A DNA stretch of 64,000 nt from Gammaproteobacteria bacterium HGW-Gammaproteobacteria-11 (GTDB lineage: Bacteria; Pseudomonadota; Gammaproteobacteria; Pseudomonadales; Pseudomonadaceae): positions 78,431-142,430 of the forward strand of contig PGZJ01000006.1 of assembly GCA_002840055.1 (NCBI GenBank), read 5' to 3'. Every line of letters starts with the position of its first letter. Position 1 is the stretch's first letter. Below, piece by piece: positions 19,298 to 27,031 of the stretch. The position numbers and the translations under genes were made by a program. The notes under the pieces are model-generated. The model was not told the origin of the DNA and made no database searches. It was given only the letters and a program-made list of their open reading frames with translations.

Positions 19298-20881
19298 TTG
19301 TCACCAACGTTAAGCGATACCTTGATTCTGCTGGCTGAACCGGCCCAGCGCGAACGCCTGCGCGGTTGCCAGCACGGCATCGAGAAGGAAAGTCTGCGCA
19401 CCACCCCGAGAGGGGAGCTGGCGACCACAGCGCACCCGCTGTCCCTCGGTTCGGCCTTGACCCATCCGAGCATTACTACCGATTACTCCGAGGCCCTGCT
19501 GGAGCTGATCACGCCGGTGAGCACCAGCCTCGAGACCTTGTTTGAACATCTCGACACGACCCACCGCTTTGTCTATGCCGAACTGGGTGAGGAGTTGTTG
19601 TGGACCGAATCCATGCCCTGCCGCTTGCCTAAGGTGGACGCGGATATCCCGATTGCCTGGTACGGCACCTCGAATGTCGGCATGCTCAAGCATGTCTACC
19701 GCCGTGGTCTGGCCATCCGTTATGGCAAGGCCATGCAGTGCATTGCCGGTATTCACTACAACTTCTCGCTGCCACCGCAACTCTGGCGCATTCTGCAGGA
19801 GCAGGAAGGCGACACGCGCTCGGCACAGGACTACCAATCGGATCGCTATATGCGGCTGATCCGCAACTTCCGCCGCTATGCCTGGCTGTTGATGTATCTC
19901 TTTGGGGCCTCGCCAGCGGTTTGTGCGAGTTTTCTGCAGGGCCGGGATCACAAGCTGTTGCCACTCGGTGAGAAAAGCCTGTACTTGCCCTATGCCACCA
20001 GCCTGCGCATGAGCGACCTGGGCTACAACAACAACGCCCAGTCCGGCCTGAACGTCTGCTACAACAACCTCGACAGCTACATTGGCAGCATGCTCGAGGC
20101 CATCAGCCTGCCCTATGAGCGTTATGCGCAGATGGGTACCCATGATGCCCAGGGTGAGTGGCAGCAGTTGAATACCAACCTGTTGCAGATCGAGAACGAG
20201 TTCTACAGTCCGATCCGGCCCAAGCGCGTGACCCTGAGCGGTGAAAAACCGGTGCATGCGCTGGCGTCTCGCGGCGTGGAATACATAGAAGTGCGCTGCA
20301 TGGATATCGATCCCTTTGTGCCCCTGGGTATCGAGCCGTCGACCGCACATTTCCTCGACAGCTTTCTGCTGTTCTGTGCGCTGGACCAGAGTCCGGCTCT
20401 GACCGAGGACGGCTGCAACGAAACCTCGGCCAACTTTGCCCTGGCGGTCAAACGAGGTCGTGAGCCGGGTTTGCAGTTGCGTGATGAGGGGCAGTCGCGG
20501 AGCCTGAAAGACTGGGGTTTGAGCCTGCTTGAGAGTATTGCCGCCTGCGCAGGCTTGCTGGACAGCACGCATCAGACTCAGGCCTATTCAGAGAGCCTGG
20601 TATTGCAGCGCAACAAGCTTGAGGATGCCTCGCTGACGCCTTCAGCACGGGTGCTGGAGGCTATTGCCGCGCAAGGCAACAGCTTCTTCCGCTTTGCCCT
20701 GAGTCAATCCGAGGCGCATCGTCGGCATTTCCTTGATCGGCCTCTGAGCGCCGATCAGACAGCGCTGTTCCATTCTCAGGCGGCGGCTTCGCTGGCGGCC
20801 CAGGCAGATCAGGAAGCAGCTGACGACATGCCCTTTGCAGACTTTGTCAGGCGCTTTCTGGAGCAGGGTGTAGACGGCTGA
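19298..20881 (+). CDS. gshA: Glutamate-cysteine ligase
   Basis: 527 residues of the proteobacterial GshA type; joins glutamate and cysteine, the rate-limiting step of glutathione synthesis. Recognisable family stretches include CQHGIEKESLR, TTDYSEALLELITP, AMQCIAGIHYNFS and GVEYIEVRCMDIDPF. The likely start is the TTG at 19298, eight bases after GAGGAG (19284-19289); the in-frame GTG at 19289 would overlap that site. Partner gene gshB is at the left end of the window. Confidence 0.93.
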   Translation: MSPTLSDTLILLAEPAQRERLRGCQHGIEKESLRTTPRGELATTAHPLSLGSALTHPSITTDYSEALLELITPVSTSLETLFEHLDTTHRFVYAELGEELLWTESMPCRLPKVDADIPIAWYGTSNVGMLKHVYRRGLAIRYGKAMQCIAGIHYNFSLPPQLWRILQEQEGDTRSAQDYQSDRYMRLIRNFRRYAWLLMYLFGASPAVCASFLQGRDHKLLPLGEKSLYLPYATSLRMSDLGYNNNAQSGLNVCYNNLDSYIGSMLEAISLPYERYAQMGTHDAQGEWQQLNTNLLQIENEFYSPIRPKRVTLSGEKPVHALASRGVEYIEVRCMDIDPFVPLGIEPSTAHFLDSFLLFCALDQSPALTEDGCNETSANFALAVKRGREPGLQLRDEGQSRSLKDWGLSLLESIAACAGLLDSTHQTQAYSESLVLQRNKLEDASLTPSARVLEAIAAQGNSFFRFALSQSEAHRRHFLDRPLSADQTALFHSQAAASLAAQADQEAADDMPFADFVRRFLEQGVDG

Positions 20882-20888
20882 GCCCTGG

Positions 20889-21287
20889 CTACTGGGTGAT
20901 CAGGTTGGTAAACAACAGATCATCCACCAAAGGGGCGCCTTCTTCTTCCTCCAGGACACTGCGAACCGCCGCCAGCGCGTCGGCGCGCAGTGCCTCCTTG
21001 CCCTCCAGGCTGGCCAGACCATCAGCAGTCTGTTTGCCGAACAGCGTAACCAGAGCGTTGCGGATCAAGGGATCATGGTACTGGATGCGTGCCACCGCAG
21101 CGGGATCGTTGGCGCGCAACGCCACGTCGGCCTTCAGGTACTGGATGCGTGGCCCCGGGCCAATGGTGCCAACGAAGGACGGCGTCAACTCGATGTACTG
21201 GGTTCCGGCAGCGGGCGCCGGCGTCTCCGCCAGCAGCGATGACGACAGGCTTACAAGCAGGGCAAACAGGGCAAATCGGCTGAGCAT
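20889..21287 (-). CDS. FliL-like basal body-associated protein
   Basis: 132 residues with a signal sequence or N-terminal anchor (MLSRFALFALLVSLSSSLLA) and a small domain containing YIELTPSFVGTIG, close to the FliL consensus for strands after the membrane anchor. Pseudomonads carry such a FliL-like paralogue beside gshA, away from the flagellar operon. Its exact role is not established. It converges on gshA with a gap of seven bases. Confidence 0.7.
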   Translation of the reverse strand: MLSRFALFALLVSLSSSLLAETPAPAAGTQYIELTPSFVGTIGPGPRIQYLKADVALRANDPAAVARIQYHDPLIRNALVTLFGKQTADGLASLEGKEALRADALAAVRSVLEEEEGAPLVDDLLFTNLITQ

Positions 21288-21446
21288 CCTGGGGACTCCT
21301 TTAGGTTGCAGACAGAATAGCCGACTCCGCCTGCATCGCCAAACGCCGTCAGGCCTTATGGTGTTTGATCAATCAACGGCATTGTGATTGACCCGGCTCC
21401 CCCGCTTGCGACTAGACTGTGGCAAACCCCTGATAATGGAGACATC

Positions 21447-22424
21447 ATGAAAGCCGTATTGTGCAAAGCCTATGGCCCCGCCAGCAGCCTGGTTCTGGAA
21501 GAAACCGCTGATCCGGTGGCCAAGCCGAATGAGATCGTCGTCGATATCCACGCCGCTGGTGTGAACTTCCCGGACACCCTGATCATTGAAGGCAAATATC
21601 AGGTCAAACCGCCTTTTCCCTTCTCTCCGGGTGGCGAAGCAGCCGGTGTGGTCGCCAGCGTGGGTGACAAGGTCAAGCATGTGAAGCCCGGTGACCGGGT
21701 CATGTGTCTGACCGGTTTTGGCAGCTTTGCCGAAAAGATCGCCGTGGACGCCATGCGTGCGCTGCCGATGCCGGCGGATATGGATTTTGTCACCGCGGCC
21801 GGTTTCAGCATGACCTACGGTACCTCGATGCACGCCCTGAAGCAGCGTGGCGAGCTCAAGCCGGGCGAGACCCTGTTGGTGCTGGGCGCCTCCGGTGGTG
21901 TGGGTCTGGCCGCAGTGGAAATCGGCAAGGCCATGGGCGCACGGGTTATTGCCGCCGCCTCCAGTGCCGAAAAACTGGAAGTGGCCAAGGCCGCAGGCGC
22001 CGACGAGCTGATCAACTACAGCGAAGTCAGCCTCAAGGATGCAGTCAAGGAACTGACCAATGGCCAGGGCGCCGATGTGATCTATGATCCGGTCGGTGGT
22101 GACCTGTTCGACCAGGCCGTGCGTTCGATCAACTGGAAGGGACGTTTGCTGGTCGTCGGTTTTGCCAGCGGCCGAATCCCCGAGTTTCCGGCCAACCTGG
22201 CGCTGCTCAAGGGCTCATCCATTGTTGGCGTGTTCTGGGGTGCCTTTGCTGCCCGCGAGCCACAGGTCAACCTGGAGAACTTCCAGCAACTGTTTGCCTG
22301 GTTCAGCGAAGGCAAACTCAAGCCGCTGGTATCGCAAACCTATGCCCTGAACGAATACGAAGCCGCGCTGGAGATTCTCAGCTCGCGCAAGGCGGTTGGT
22401 AAGGTAGTCGTCAAGACCCGCTAA
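21447..22424 (+). CDS. NADPH:quinone oxidoreductase family protein (zinc-independent MDR)
   Basis: 325 residues of the medium-chain dehydrogenase/reductase superfamily. The nucleotide fold is shown by LVLGASGGVGLAAVEIGKA, with the GHE-like substrate domain PFSPGGEAAGVV at the N-terminus. Zinc-binding cysteines are missing, as in quinone oxidoreductases. ATG 21447 is preceded by TGGAGA. The stop codon sits in the loop of a terminator hairpin, so the gene is probably monocistronic. The physiological acceptor is unknown. Confidence 0.85.
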   Translation: MKAVLCKAYGPASSLVLEETADPVAKPNEIVVDIHAAGVNFPDTLIIEGKYQVKPPFPFSPGGEAAGVVASVGDKVKHVKPGDRVMCLTGFGSFAEKIAVDAMRALPMPADMDFVTAAGFSMTYGTSMHALKQRGELKPGETLLVLGASGGVGLAAVEIGKAMGARVIAAASSAEKLEVAKAAGADELINYSEVSLKDAVKELTNGQGADVIYDPVGGDLFDQAVRSINWKGRLLVVGFASGRIPEFPANLALLKGSSIVGVFWGAFAAREPQVNLENFQQLFAWFSEGKLKPLVSQTYALNEYEAALEILSSRKAVGKVVVKTR

Positions 22425-22436
22425 CGCGGGTCTTTG
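22414..22436 (+). terminator. Rho-independent terminator of the quinone oxidoreductase gene
   Basis: An 8-bp perfect stem AGACCCGC / GCGGGTCT with a four-base loop that contains part of the stop codon, followed by TTT. The short U-run makes it a modest terminator. Confidence 0.7.
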
Positions 22437-22631
22437 GCTGGAAGCTGGAGGCCGGAAGCTTGAAGTAGCCAGTGGGGGTAGGAGCAGATCGTTATAGCTG
22501 CGAGATAGGTGTTGACAGCTGTAATGCTAGCCTCAGACTTTTCCAGCTTCCAGCTTCCAGCTTCCAGCTTCCAGCTTCCAGCTTCCAGCTTCCAGCTTCC
22601 AGCTTCCAGCTTCCAGCTTCCAGCTTCCAGC
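22437..22631. repeat. Inverted heptamer array A (GCTGGAA x4 ... TTCCAGC x13)
   Basis: Positions 22541-22631 are 13 perfect head-to-tail copies of TTCCAGC. Positions 22437-22464 hold four units of the reverse-complement heptamer (GCTGGAA and one- to two-base variants). The arms are separated by a 76-bp unique spacer. It fills the space between the quinone oxidoreductase gene and the trmL 3' end. Open frames that run through it simply translate the repeat. Confidence 0.9.
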
Positions 22632-22640
22632 TCGGCGCGC

Positions 22641-23105
22641 TTACAGCGCGCCGTCGTACCCCTGCTGGCGCCAGGCCTCGTAAATCAGTACGGCGGCACT
22701 GTTCGACAGGTTCAGGCTGCGACTATCCGGCATCATGGGTATGCGCAGCACTTGCTCGGGCGGCAGGCTGTCACGGATCGCGGCCGGCAGGCCGCGACTC
22801 TCCGGGCCAAACAGAAACAGATCGCCCGCGCCGAATTGCACTTCACTGAAACCCATCTGACCCTTGGTACTCAGGGCAAATACCCGTGCCGGTTTGACGG
22901 CTGCCAGACAGGCATCCAGATTGGCGTAGGTCCGCACGGCGGCAAACTCATGGTAATCCAGTCCGGCCCGACGCAGCCGCTTGTCATCCAGCTCAAAGCC
23001 CAGCGGTTCGATCAAATGCAACTGGCAGCCGGTATTGGCGCACAGGCGAATGATATTGCCGGTATTGGGCGGGATTTCGGGTTCGAGCAGGGCGATATGG
23101 AACAT
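22641..23105 (-). CDS. trmL: tRNA (cytidine/uridine-34 2'-O)-methyltransferase TrmL
   Basis: 154 residues of the SPOUT class. The knot motifs are clear: [18 protein letters not shown] at the N-terminus, [10 protein letters not shown] in the middle and [17 protein letters not shown] at the C-terminus. It methylates the wobble ribose of certain tRNA-Leu isoacceptors using SAM. It is isolated between two inverted heptamer arrays. The neighbourhood trmL-ntrC-ntrB-glnA-typA is conserved in Pseudomonas. Confidence 0.93.
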   Translation of the reverse strand: MFHIALLEPEIPPNTGNIIRLCANTGCQLHLIEPLGFELDDKRLRRAGLDYHEFAAVRTYANLDACLAAVKPARVFALSTKGQMGFSEVQFGAGDLFLFGPESRGLPAAIRDSLPPEQVLRIPMMPDSRSLNLSNSAAVLIYEAWRQQGYDGAL

Positions 23106-23181
23106 GGCGGGCGCGCGCTTTGGAGGGTGGGGGTGTGGCGCAGTTTAGGGTGTGGCGCGCGCAGCGGCAAGTCGGAGGGGG

Positions 23182-23334
23182 GGCTTTCGGCTGAAGGCTG
23201 AAGGCTGAAAGCCAGAAGCCGTCCGAGATTGCTTGAAAGAGGATGCAAGACAAGGAGTATCGCTTGACTGCTGGAACCCAGAACATAAGTTGTTCAGCCT
23301 TCAGCCTTCAGCCTTCAGCCTTCAGCCTTCAGCC
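23182..23334. repeat. Inverted heptamer array B (GGCTGAA x3 ... TTCAGCC x6)
   Basis: Positions 23189-23209 carry three perfect GGCTGAA units, preceded by a variant GGCTTTC; positions 23293-23334 carry six perfect TTCAGCC units. The two arms are reverse complements with about 83 bp between them, nearly the spacer length of array A. The heptamer is a rearranged relative of the array A heptamer. It lies between the trmL start and the ntrC 3' region. Confidence 0.9.
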
Positions 23335-23350
23335 TCTTTTCCGCAGGCAT

Positions 23351-23389
23351 AAAAAAAGGCGACCCCAGCCTGCCTGAACCGGAGTCACC
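23351..23389 (-). terminator. Rho-independent terminator downstream of ntrC
   Basis: On the minus strand a nine-pair stem GGTGACTCC / GGGGTCGCC (two G-U pairs) is followed by seven T residues. It can end both the ntrBC message and the short sRNA proposed to start at about 23402. Confidence 0.8.
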
Positions 23390-23402
23390 CCAAATACACC
23401 CA
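23351..23402 (-). ncRNA. Candidate NtrC/sigma-54-dependent small RNA (NrsZ-like position)
   Basis: A near-perfect sigma-54 promoter (23414-23428) points into a 113-bp gap after ntrC and is followed within about 15 bases by a strong Rho-independent terminator. The predicted transcript is about 50 nt. In P. aeruginosa the nitrogen-regulated sRNA NrsZ lies downstream of ntrC and is driven by sigma-54 and NtrC. Position, promoter class and terminator fit, but I cannot test sequence homology with NrsZ, and the RNA would be much shorter than the primary NrsZ transcript. Confidence 0.5.
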
Positions 23403-23413
23403 ATTTATCTAAA

Positions 23414-23428
23414 GCATCAAGCGTGCCA
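23414..23428 (-). promoter_or_regulatory. Sigma-54 promoter downstream of ntrC
   Basis: The minus strand reads TGGCACG-CTTG-ATGC, against the consensus TGGCACG-N4-TTGC. GG and GC dinucleotides have exact -24/-12 spacing. It points away from ntrC into the proposed sRNA. A possible NtrC half-palindrome, GCACTGTCGTGGTGC, is at 23698-23712 inside ntrC. Confidence 0.7.
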
Positions 23429-23447
23429 AGTAGCCAAAGGCCAGCGG

Positions 23448-24878
23448 TTATTCGCTGTCATCCTCGTCGCTGCCATCGATATTCATGCCCAGTTCCTTGA
23501 TCTTGCGGGTCAGGGTATTTCGCCCCCAGCCCAGTAACTGCGCGGCATCGCGGCGTCTGCCGGCGGTGTGCTTGAGGGCCGTTTCGATCATGATGCGCTC
23601 AAAGGCAGGTACCGCTACATCAAGCAGATTGCTCACGCCGCGGGTCAGTTCCTGGTCTGCCCAAATGCGCAAACTGTGCTCCCAGTGCCCATCCGGTGCA
23701 CTGTCGTGGTGCTGAGTGAGCATTTCCGGGGGCAGGTCTTCAATCAGTACTTCGCGGCTGGAGGCCATCACGGTGATCCAGCGACAGGTGTTCTCCAACT
23801 GCCGCACGTTGCCCGGCCAGGGTAGATTGCGCAGGTAGTCCTGGGTCTGCTGCTTGAGCACCTTGGGCTCGACGGCCAGCTCCTGGGCCGCGCGGGCAAG
23901 GAAGTGCTGGGCCAGCGCCGGGATGTCTTCGCGGCGCTCCGAAAGCTTGGGAATATGAATACGGATCACGTTGAGGCGGTGGAACAGATCCTCGCGAAAC
24001 TTGCCGGCCTGGACCAGACCCTCAAGGTTCTGGTGGGTGGCGGCGATGATGCGCACATCGACCTTGATCGGCGTATGCCCACCGACGCGGTAGAACTCGC
24101 CATCGGCCAGCACACGCAGCAGGCGTGTCTGGGTTTCCGCCGGCATGTCCCCGATTTCATCGAGAAACAGTGTGCCGCCATCGGCCTGTTCGAAGCGTCC
24201 ACGGCGTTGCACGGCAGCACCTGTGAAGGCGCCTTTTTCATGGCCGAACAGTTCAGACTCCATCAGATCCTTGGGGATCGCCGCCATGTTCAGGGCGATA
24301 AAGGGGTTGCGCGCGCGCGGGCTGTGGCGGTGCAGGGCGTGAGCAACCAGCTCCTTGCCGGTACCCGATTCGCCATTGATCAAAACCGTGATATTGGAAT
24401 GCGAGAGGCGACCGATAGCGCGGAATACCTCCTGCATGGCCGGCGCTTCACCAATGATTTCCGGGGTGCGGGCCTGGGTTGATTCCGGCTCCTGCTCTTC
24501 CTGCTCGCGGCTGTGCGCCAGTGCACGGCGCACCAAGGCGACGGCCTCGTCGACGTCAAAGGGCTTGGGCAGATACTCGAAGGCACCACCCTGGTAGGAG
24601 GCCACCGCGCTATCCAGATCCGAGTGCGCGGTCATGATGATCACCGGCAGTTTCGGGTGTTGTTCACGGATCTTCGCCAGCAATTCCAGCCCGCTGGTGC
24701 CCGGCATGCGGATGTCGCTGATCAGTACATCGGGATGCTGGCGCTGCAGGCGAGCCAGAGCACTGTCGGCGGTATCGAAGCAGACCGGCTCCATGCCTTC
24801 CTGTTGCAGGGCTTTTTCCAGTACCCAACGGATTGATCGGTCGTCATCAACAATCCAGACATTTTCGGCTCGGCTCAT
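23448..24878 (-). CDS. ntrC: Nitrogen regulation response regulator NtrC
   Basis: 476 residues: receiver with phospho-Asp at about 55 (LISDIRMPG), a sigma-54-activating AAA+ domain (Walker A GESGTGKE, the sigma-54-contact loop GAFTGA), and a Fis-type helix-turn-helix at the C-terminus (AAQLLGWGRNTLTRKIKELGM without its last residues is the recognition region). Activates sigma-54 promoters under nitrogen limitation. The start MSRAENVWIVDDD at 24878 is the family start. It begins four bases after the ntrB stop. Confidence 0.96.
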   Translation of the reverse strand: MSRAENVWIVDDDRSIRWVLEKALQQEGMEPVCFDTADSALARLQRQHPDVLISDIRMPGTSGLELLAKIREQHPKLPVIIMTAHSDLDSAVASYQGGAFEYLPKPFDVDEAVALVRRALAHSREQEEQEPESTQARTPEIIGEAPAMQEVFRAIGRLSHSNITVLINGESGTGKELVAHALHRHSPRARNPFIALNMAAIPKDLMESELFGHEKGAFTGAAVQRRGRFEQADGGTLFLDEIGDMPAETQTRLLRVLADGEFYRVGGHTPIKVDVRIIAATHQNLEGLVQAGKFREDLFHRLNVIRIHIPKLSERREDIPALAQHFLARAAQELAVEPKVLKQQTQDYLRNLPWPGNVRQLENTCRWITVMASSREVLIEDLPPEMLTQHHDSAPDGHWEHSLRIWADQELTRGVSNLLDVAVPAFERIMIETALKHTAGRRRDAAQLLGWGRNTLTRKIKELGMNIDGSDEDDSE

Positions 24879-24882
24879 AGGA

Positions 24883-25962
24883 TTAGTCTCCCGGTACGGG
24901 TTCCAGAGGCAGGAACAGGGTGAATACGGTGCGGCCAGGCTTGCTCTCACATTCGATCAGACCCTGATGCTGGCTGATGATGTTCTGGGTGATCGAGAGC
25001 CCCAGCCCGGTGCCTTCGGCACGGCCGCTGACCATGGGATAAAAGATGCTTTCAATAATCTCTTCGGGTATGCCCGGTCCGTTATCAATGACTTGAACCC
25101 GGCAGACCAGACGATGGCGCGTCTGGCCAATGGTGAACTGTCTGAGTGAGCGCGTACGCAGGGTGATCTGCCCCTGCTCGAGCCCGCCGTGTTCTGCCAG
25201 CGCTTGCATGGCATTGCGCACGATATTCAGCAGTGCCTGTATCAGCTGCTCGCGGTCGGCCATGATGTCCGGGATGCTCGGATCGTAGTCGCGCATCAAC
25301 TGTAACTGGCCCTGGGTTTCCGCTTCGATCAGGCTGTAAACCCGTTCGGTGATTTCATGGATATTGATGGGCTGCAGGTTCGGTGGTCGGTAGGGTCCGA
25401 GCATGCGGTCGACCAGGTTGCGCAGGCGGTCGGCCTCTTCAATGATCACATCGGTGTAGTCGCGCAGCCCGGCATCCGGCAGTTCACGGGCAAGCAACTG
25501 GGCTGCACCACGAATGCCGCCGAGGGGATTCTTGATCTCATGGGCCAGGCCACGCACCAGCACCTTGGTGACTTCCTGCTTGGACAGCTGGGCCTCTTCC
25601 TTGGTGATGCGCAGCAAGCGGTCACGCGGATGCAGCTCCATCAACAGCCAGTGCACGTCGCCGGCAATGATCGGCGTGACGGAATAGTCGACCATCAGCA
25701 AGTGACCATTATTCAGGCTCAGTTGGGCCTCGCGCTTGGTAAAGGGGTGGCCGTTATCAATTGCATGCTGCAATGATTCCAGTGCTACCTGGGTGTCGTT
25801 GAACAGTTCGCCAACGTGCTGGTGAGAGACGCGTTGGCCGCTGACGGCAAGCAACATTTCTGCCGCCGGATTCATGTAACTCAGGTGCAGCCGTTTATCC
25901 AGCAACAGCACAGCTGTGGTCAGGTTATCGAGAATCTGGCGAAGAAAACGGTCTGGCAGCAT
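24883..25962 (-). CDS. ntrB: Nitrogen regulation sensor kinase NtrB
   Basis: 359 residues, soluble. N-terminal PAS domain (LLLDKRLHLSYMNPAAE), phospho-His box GLAHEIKNPLGGIRGAA, and an ATPase domain ending with NGPGIPEE and GTGLGLSI. NtrB phosphorylates or dephosphorylates NtrC according to PII state. Start MLPDRFLRQILDNL at 25962 is typical; a longer in-frame start at 26055 would place the start codon upstream of the predicted transcription start. Confidence 0.95.
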   Translation of the reverse strand: MLPDRFLRQILDNLTTAVLLLDKRLHLSYMNPAAEMLLAVSGQRVSHQHVGELFNDTQVALESLQHAIDNGHPFTKREAQLSLNNGHLLMVDYSVTPIIAGDVHWLLMELHPRDRLLRITKEEAQLSKQEVTKVLVRGLAHEIKNPLGGIRGAAQLLARELPDAGLRDYTDVIIEEADRLRNLVDRMLGPYRPPNLQPINIHEITERVYSLIEAETQGQLQLMRDYDPSIPDIMADREQLIQALLNIVRNAMQALAEHGGLEQGQITLRTRSLRQFTIGQTRHRLVCRVQVIDNGPGIPEEIIESIFYPMVSGRAEGTGLGLSITQNIISQHQGLIECESKPGRTVFTLFLPLEPVPGD

Positions 25963-26039
25963 AAGGGTTTCCCTGGTTTGTGCAGACAAATGCAAGAAGC
26001 GAACCAATTCAGGGCGTTGTTGCCATAACTGTCTGTGCT

Positions 26040-26054
26040 GCGGCTGCTGTGCCA
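26040..26054 (-). promoter_or_regulatory. Sigma-54 promoter of ntrBC
   Basis: The minus strand reads TGGCACAGCAGCCGC: a perfect -24 element TGGCAC and the invariant -12 GC at the correct spacing (CCGC for TTGC). It would start transcription about 65 bases upstream of the ntrB ATG. Confidence 0.6.
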
Positions 26055-26247
26055 TCCAGGTCTGACGCTCGGTCGCCTGTCGGGAACTGATAAATCAGCG
26101 TGAAAGCCTGCTGTGTAAAGGCTTTCTGTTGACGGCAAGGAACAGCAGGAGTCTGTATCGAAGAGCCAATCAGGTCATGATCCTGGCTATCATTCCGACA
26201 CGTGGCTATGGTCATTGCACAAAATCAGACGCCTATGCACGGCAGTA

Positions 26248-26264
26248 TGCACCCAAATGGTGCA
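26248..26264. promoter_or_regulatory. NtrC binding site (perfect palindrome)
   Basis: TGCACCCAAATGGTGCA matches the NtrC consensus TGCACC-N4-TGGTGCA at every defined base apart from the internal spacer. It lies about 195 bp upstream of the ntrBC sigma-54 promoter, a normal enhancer distance, and implies autoregulation. A TGCAC half-site lies just upstream, around 26236. Confidence 0.85.
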
Positions 26265-26305
26265 TGCGTCATTGGCAATGCCCTGTGCTGATCAGGCAGG
26301 CGCTG

Positions 26306-26902
26306 TCAGGGGGCTGGTTTGGGTGCGGGGGCAGTGGGTTGGCGACCGGGCTGATTGATCGATGTGCGTTGCAGGTGCACGGTGATGCTGCTGCTGCGTT
26401 GCACGACCTCGCCACGGGCATTGACTACCACAGCGCTGAGGTTGTGAGTGCCGCGATCAACATTGTTGATACTCAGTGTGGCGCTGGTCTGGCCATTGGC
26501 CGGTAATGCAGGGCCAACTAACTGGCCGTCGAGCTCCGCGCGCAGCAAATGGCCGGCATCCATGGCGGGTTCGATCTGCACTTGCAGGTTGAGCAGACCT
26601 TCATTACTGCGGATCGACTCGTCGTCGGCCGGGCTGACAATGTTCAGGCTGGTGTAGCTGGCCTGCTCGGCAGTGTCCCCGTCCTCCGGTTGTCCATACC
26701 CATTGCTTTGATAGGCCGGTTGGCGCGTTGGCTGAACCACGTTGGTTGGTGGCAGATCAATAGCCTGGGCATCCGGGTGTGGCTGATCGGAAAAGATCGT
26801 ATTGCCTTCGGCATCTTTCCAGGTATAGATCTGTGCCGTTGCAAGGGTCGATAGCAAGGCGAATGCGGTGCCAAAAAGAATCGGCATGATGATCTTGGGC
26901 AT
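26306..26902 (-). CDS. DUF4124 domain-containing exported protein
   Basis: 198 residues. A signal peptide (about residues 1-23) is followed directly by the DUF4124 signature IYTWKDAEGNTIFSDQPHP, and then by a beta-rich domain and a Pro/Ala-rich tail. The family is widespread in Pseudomonas envelopes and has no assigned activity; it commonly lies in the ntrBC-glnA neighbourhood. The start has a good site (AGGAG). Between it and glnA lies the glnA terminator, so it probably has its own promoter. Confidence 0.8.
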   Translation of the reverse strand: MPKIIMPILFGTAFALLSTLATAQIYTWKDAEGNTIFSDQPHPDAQAIDLPPTNVVQPTRQPAYQSNGYGQPEDGDTAEQASYTSLNIVSPADDESIRSNEGLLNLQVQIEPAMDAGHLLRAELDGQLVGPALPANGQTSATLSINNVDRGTHNLSAVVVNARGEVVQRSSSITVHLQRTSINQPGRQPTAPAPKPAP

Positions 26903-26980
26903 GCTGTGTCACTCCTGTGAGTCTGTAAACAAGACTTGCACCGAATGGCCATGAAGGCAAGATGTGGCGGACAGGCGAAA

Positions 26981-27010
26981 AAAAAGGGCGTCCGAATGGA
27001 CACCCTTTTT
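26981..27010 (-). terminator. Rho-independent terminator of glnA
   Basis: Stem GGGTGTCC / GGACGCCC with an ATTC loop and A/T runs on both sides; on the minus strand it ends with eight Ts. It lies 21 bases after the glnA stop and could also work in the opposite direction. Confidence 0.9.
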
Positions 27011-27031
27011 GTTTGCGCCGTAGCGCCAGAA

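Larger units (their letters stand above)
25963..26305. promoter_or_regulatory. ntrBC control region, no gene seen
   Basis: A 343-bp non-coding stretch between the DUF4124 gene and ntrB, both on the minus strand. It holds a sigma-54 promoter at 26040-26054 and a perfect NtrC box at 26248-26264. I see no convincing coding sequence. Confidence 0.75.

Noticed and set aside
22541..22631. Possible CRISPR array
   Set aside because: Units are seven bases, contiguous, with no spacers, and no cas genes are near.
22509..23201. Long plus-strand open frame through both repeat regions and antisense to trmL
   Set aside because: Its start is repetitive peptide from the TTCCAGC array and the rest is antisense to a clear trmL; no ribosome-binding site.
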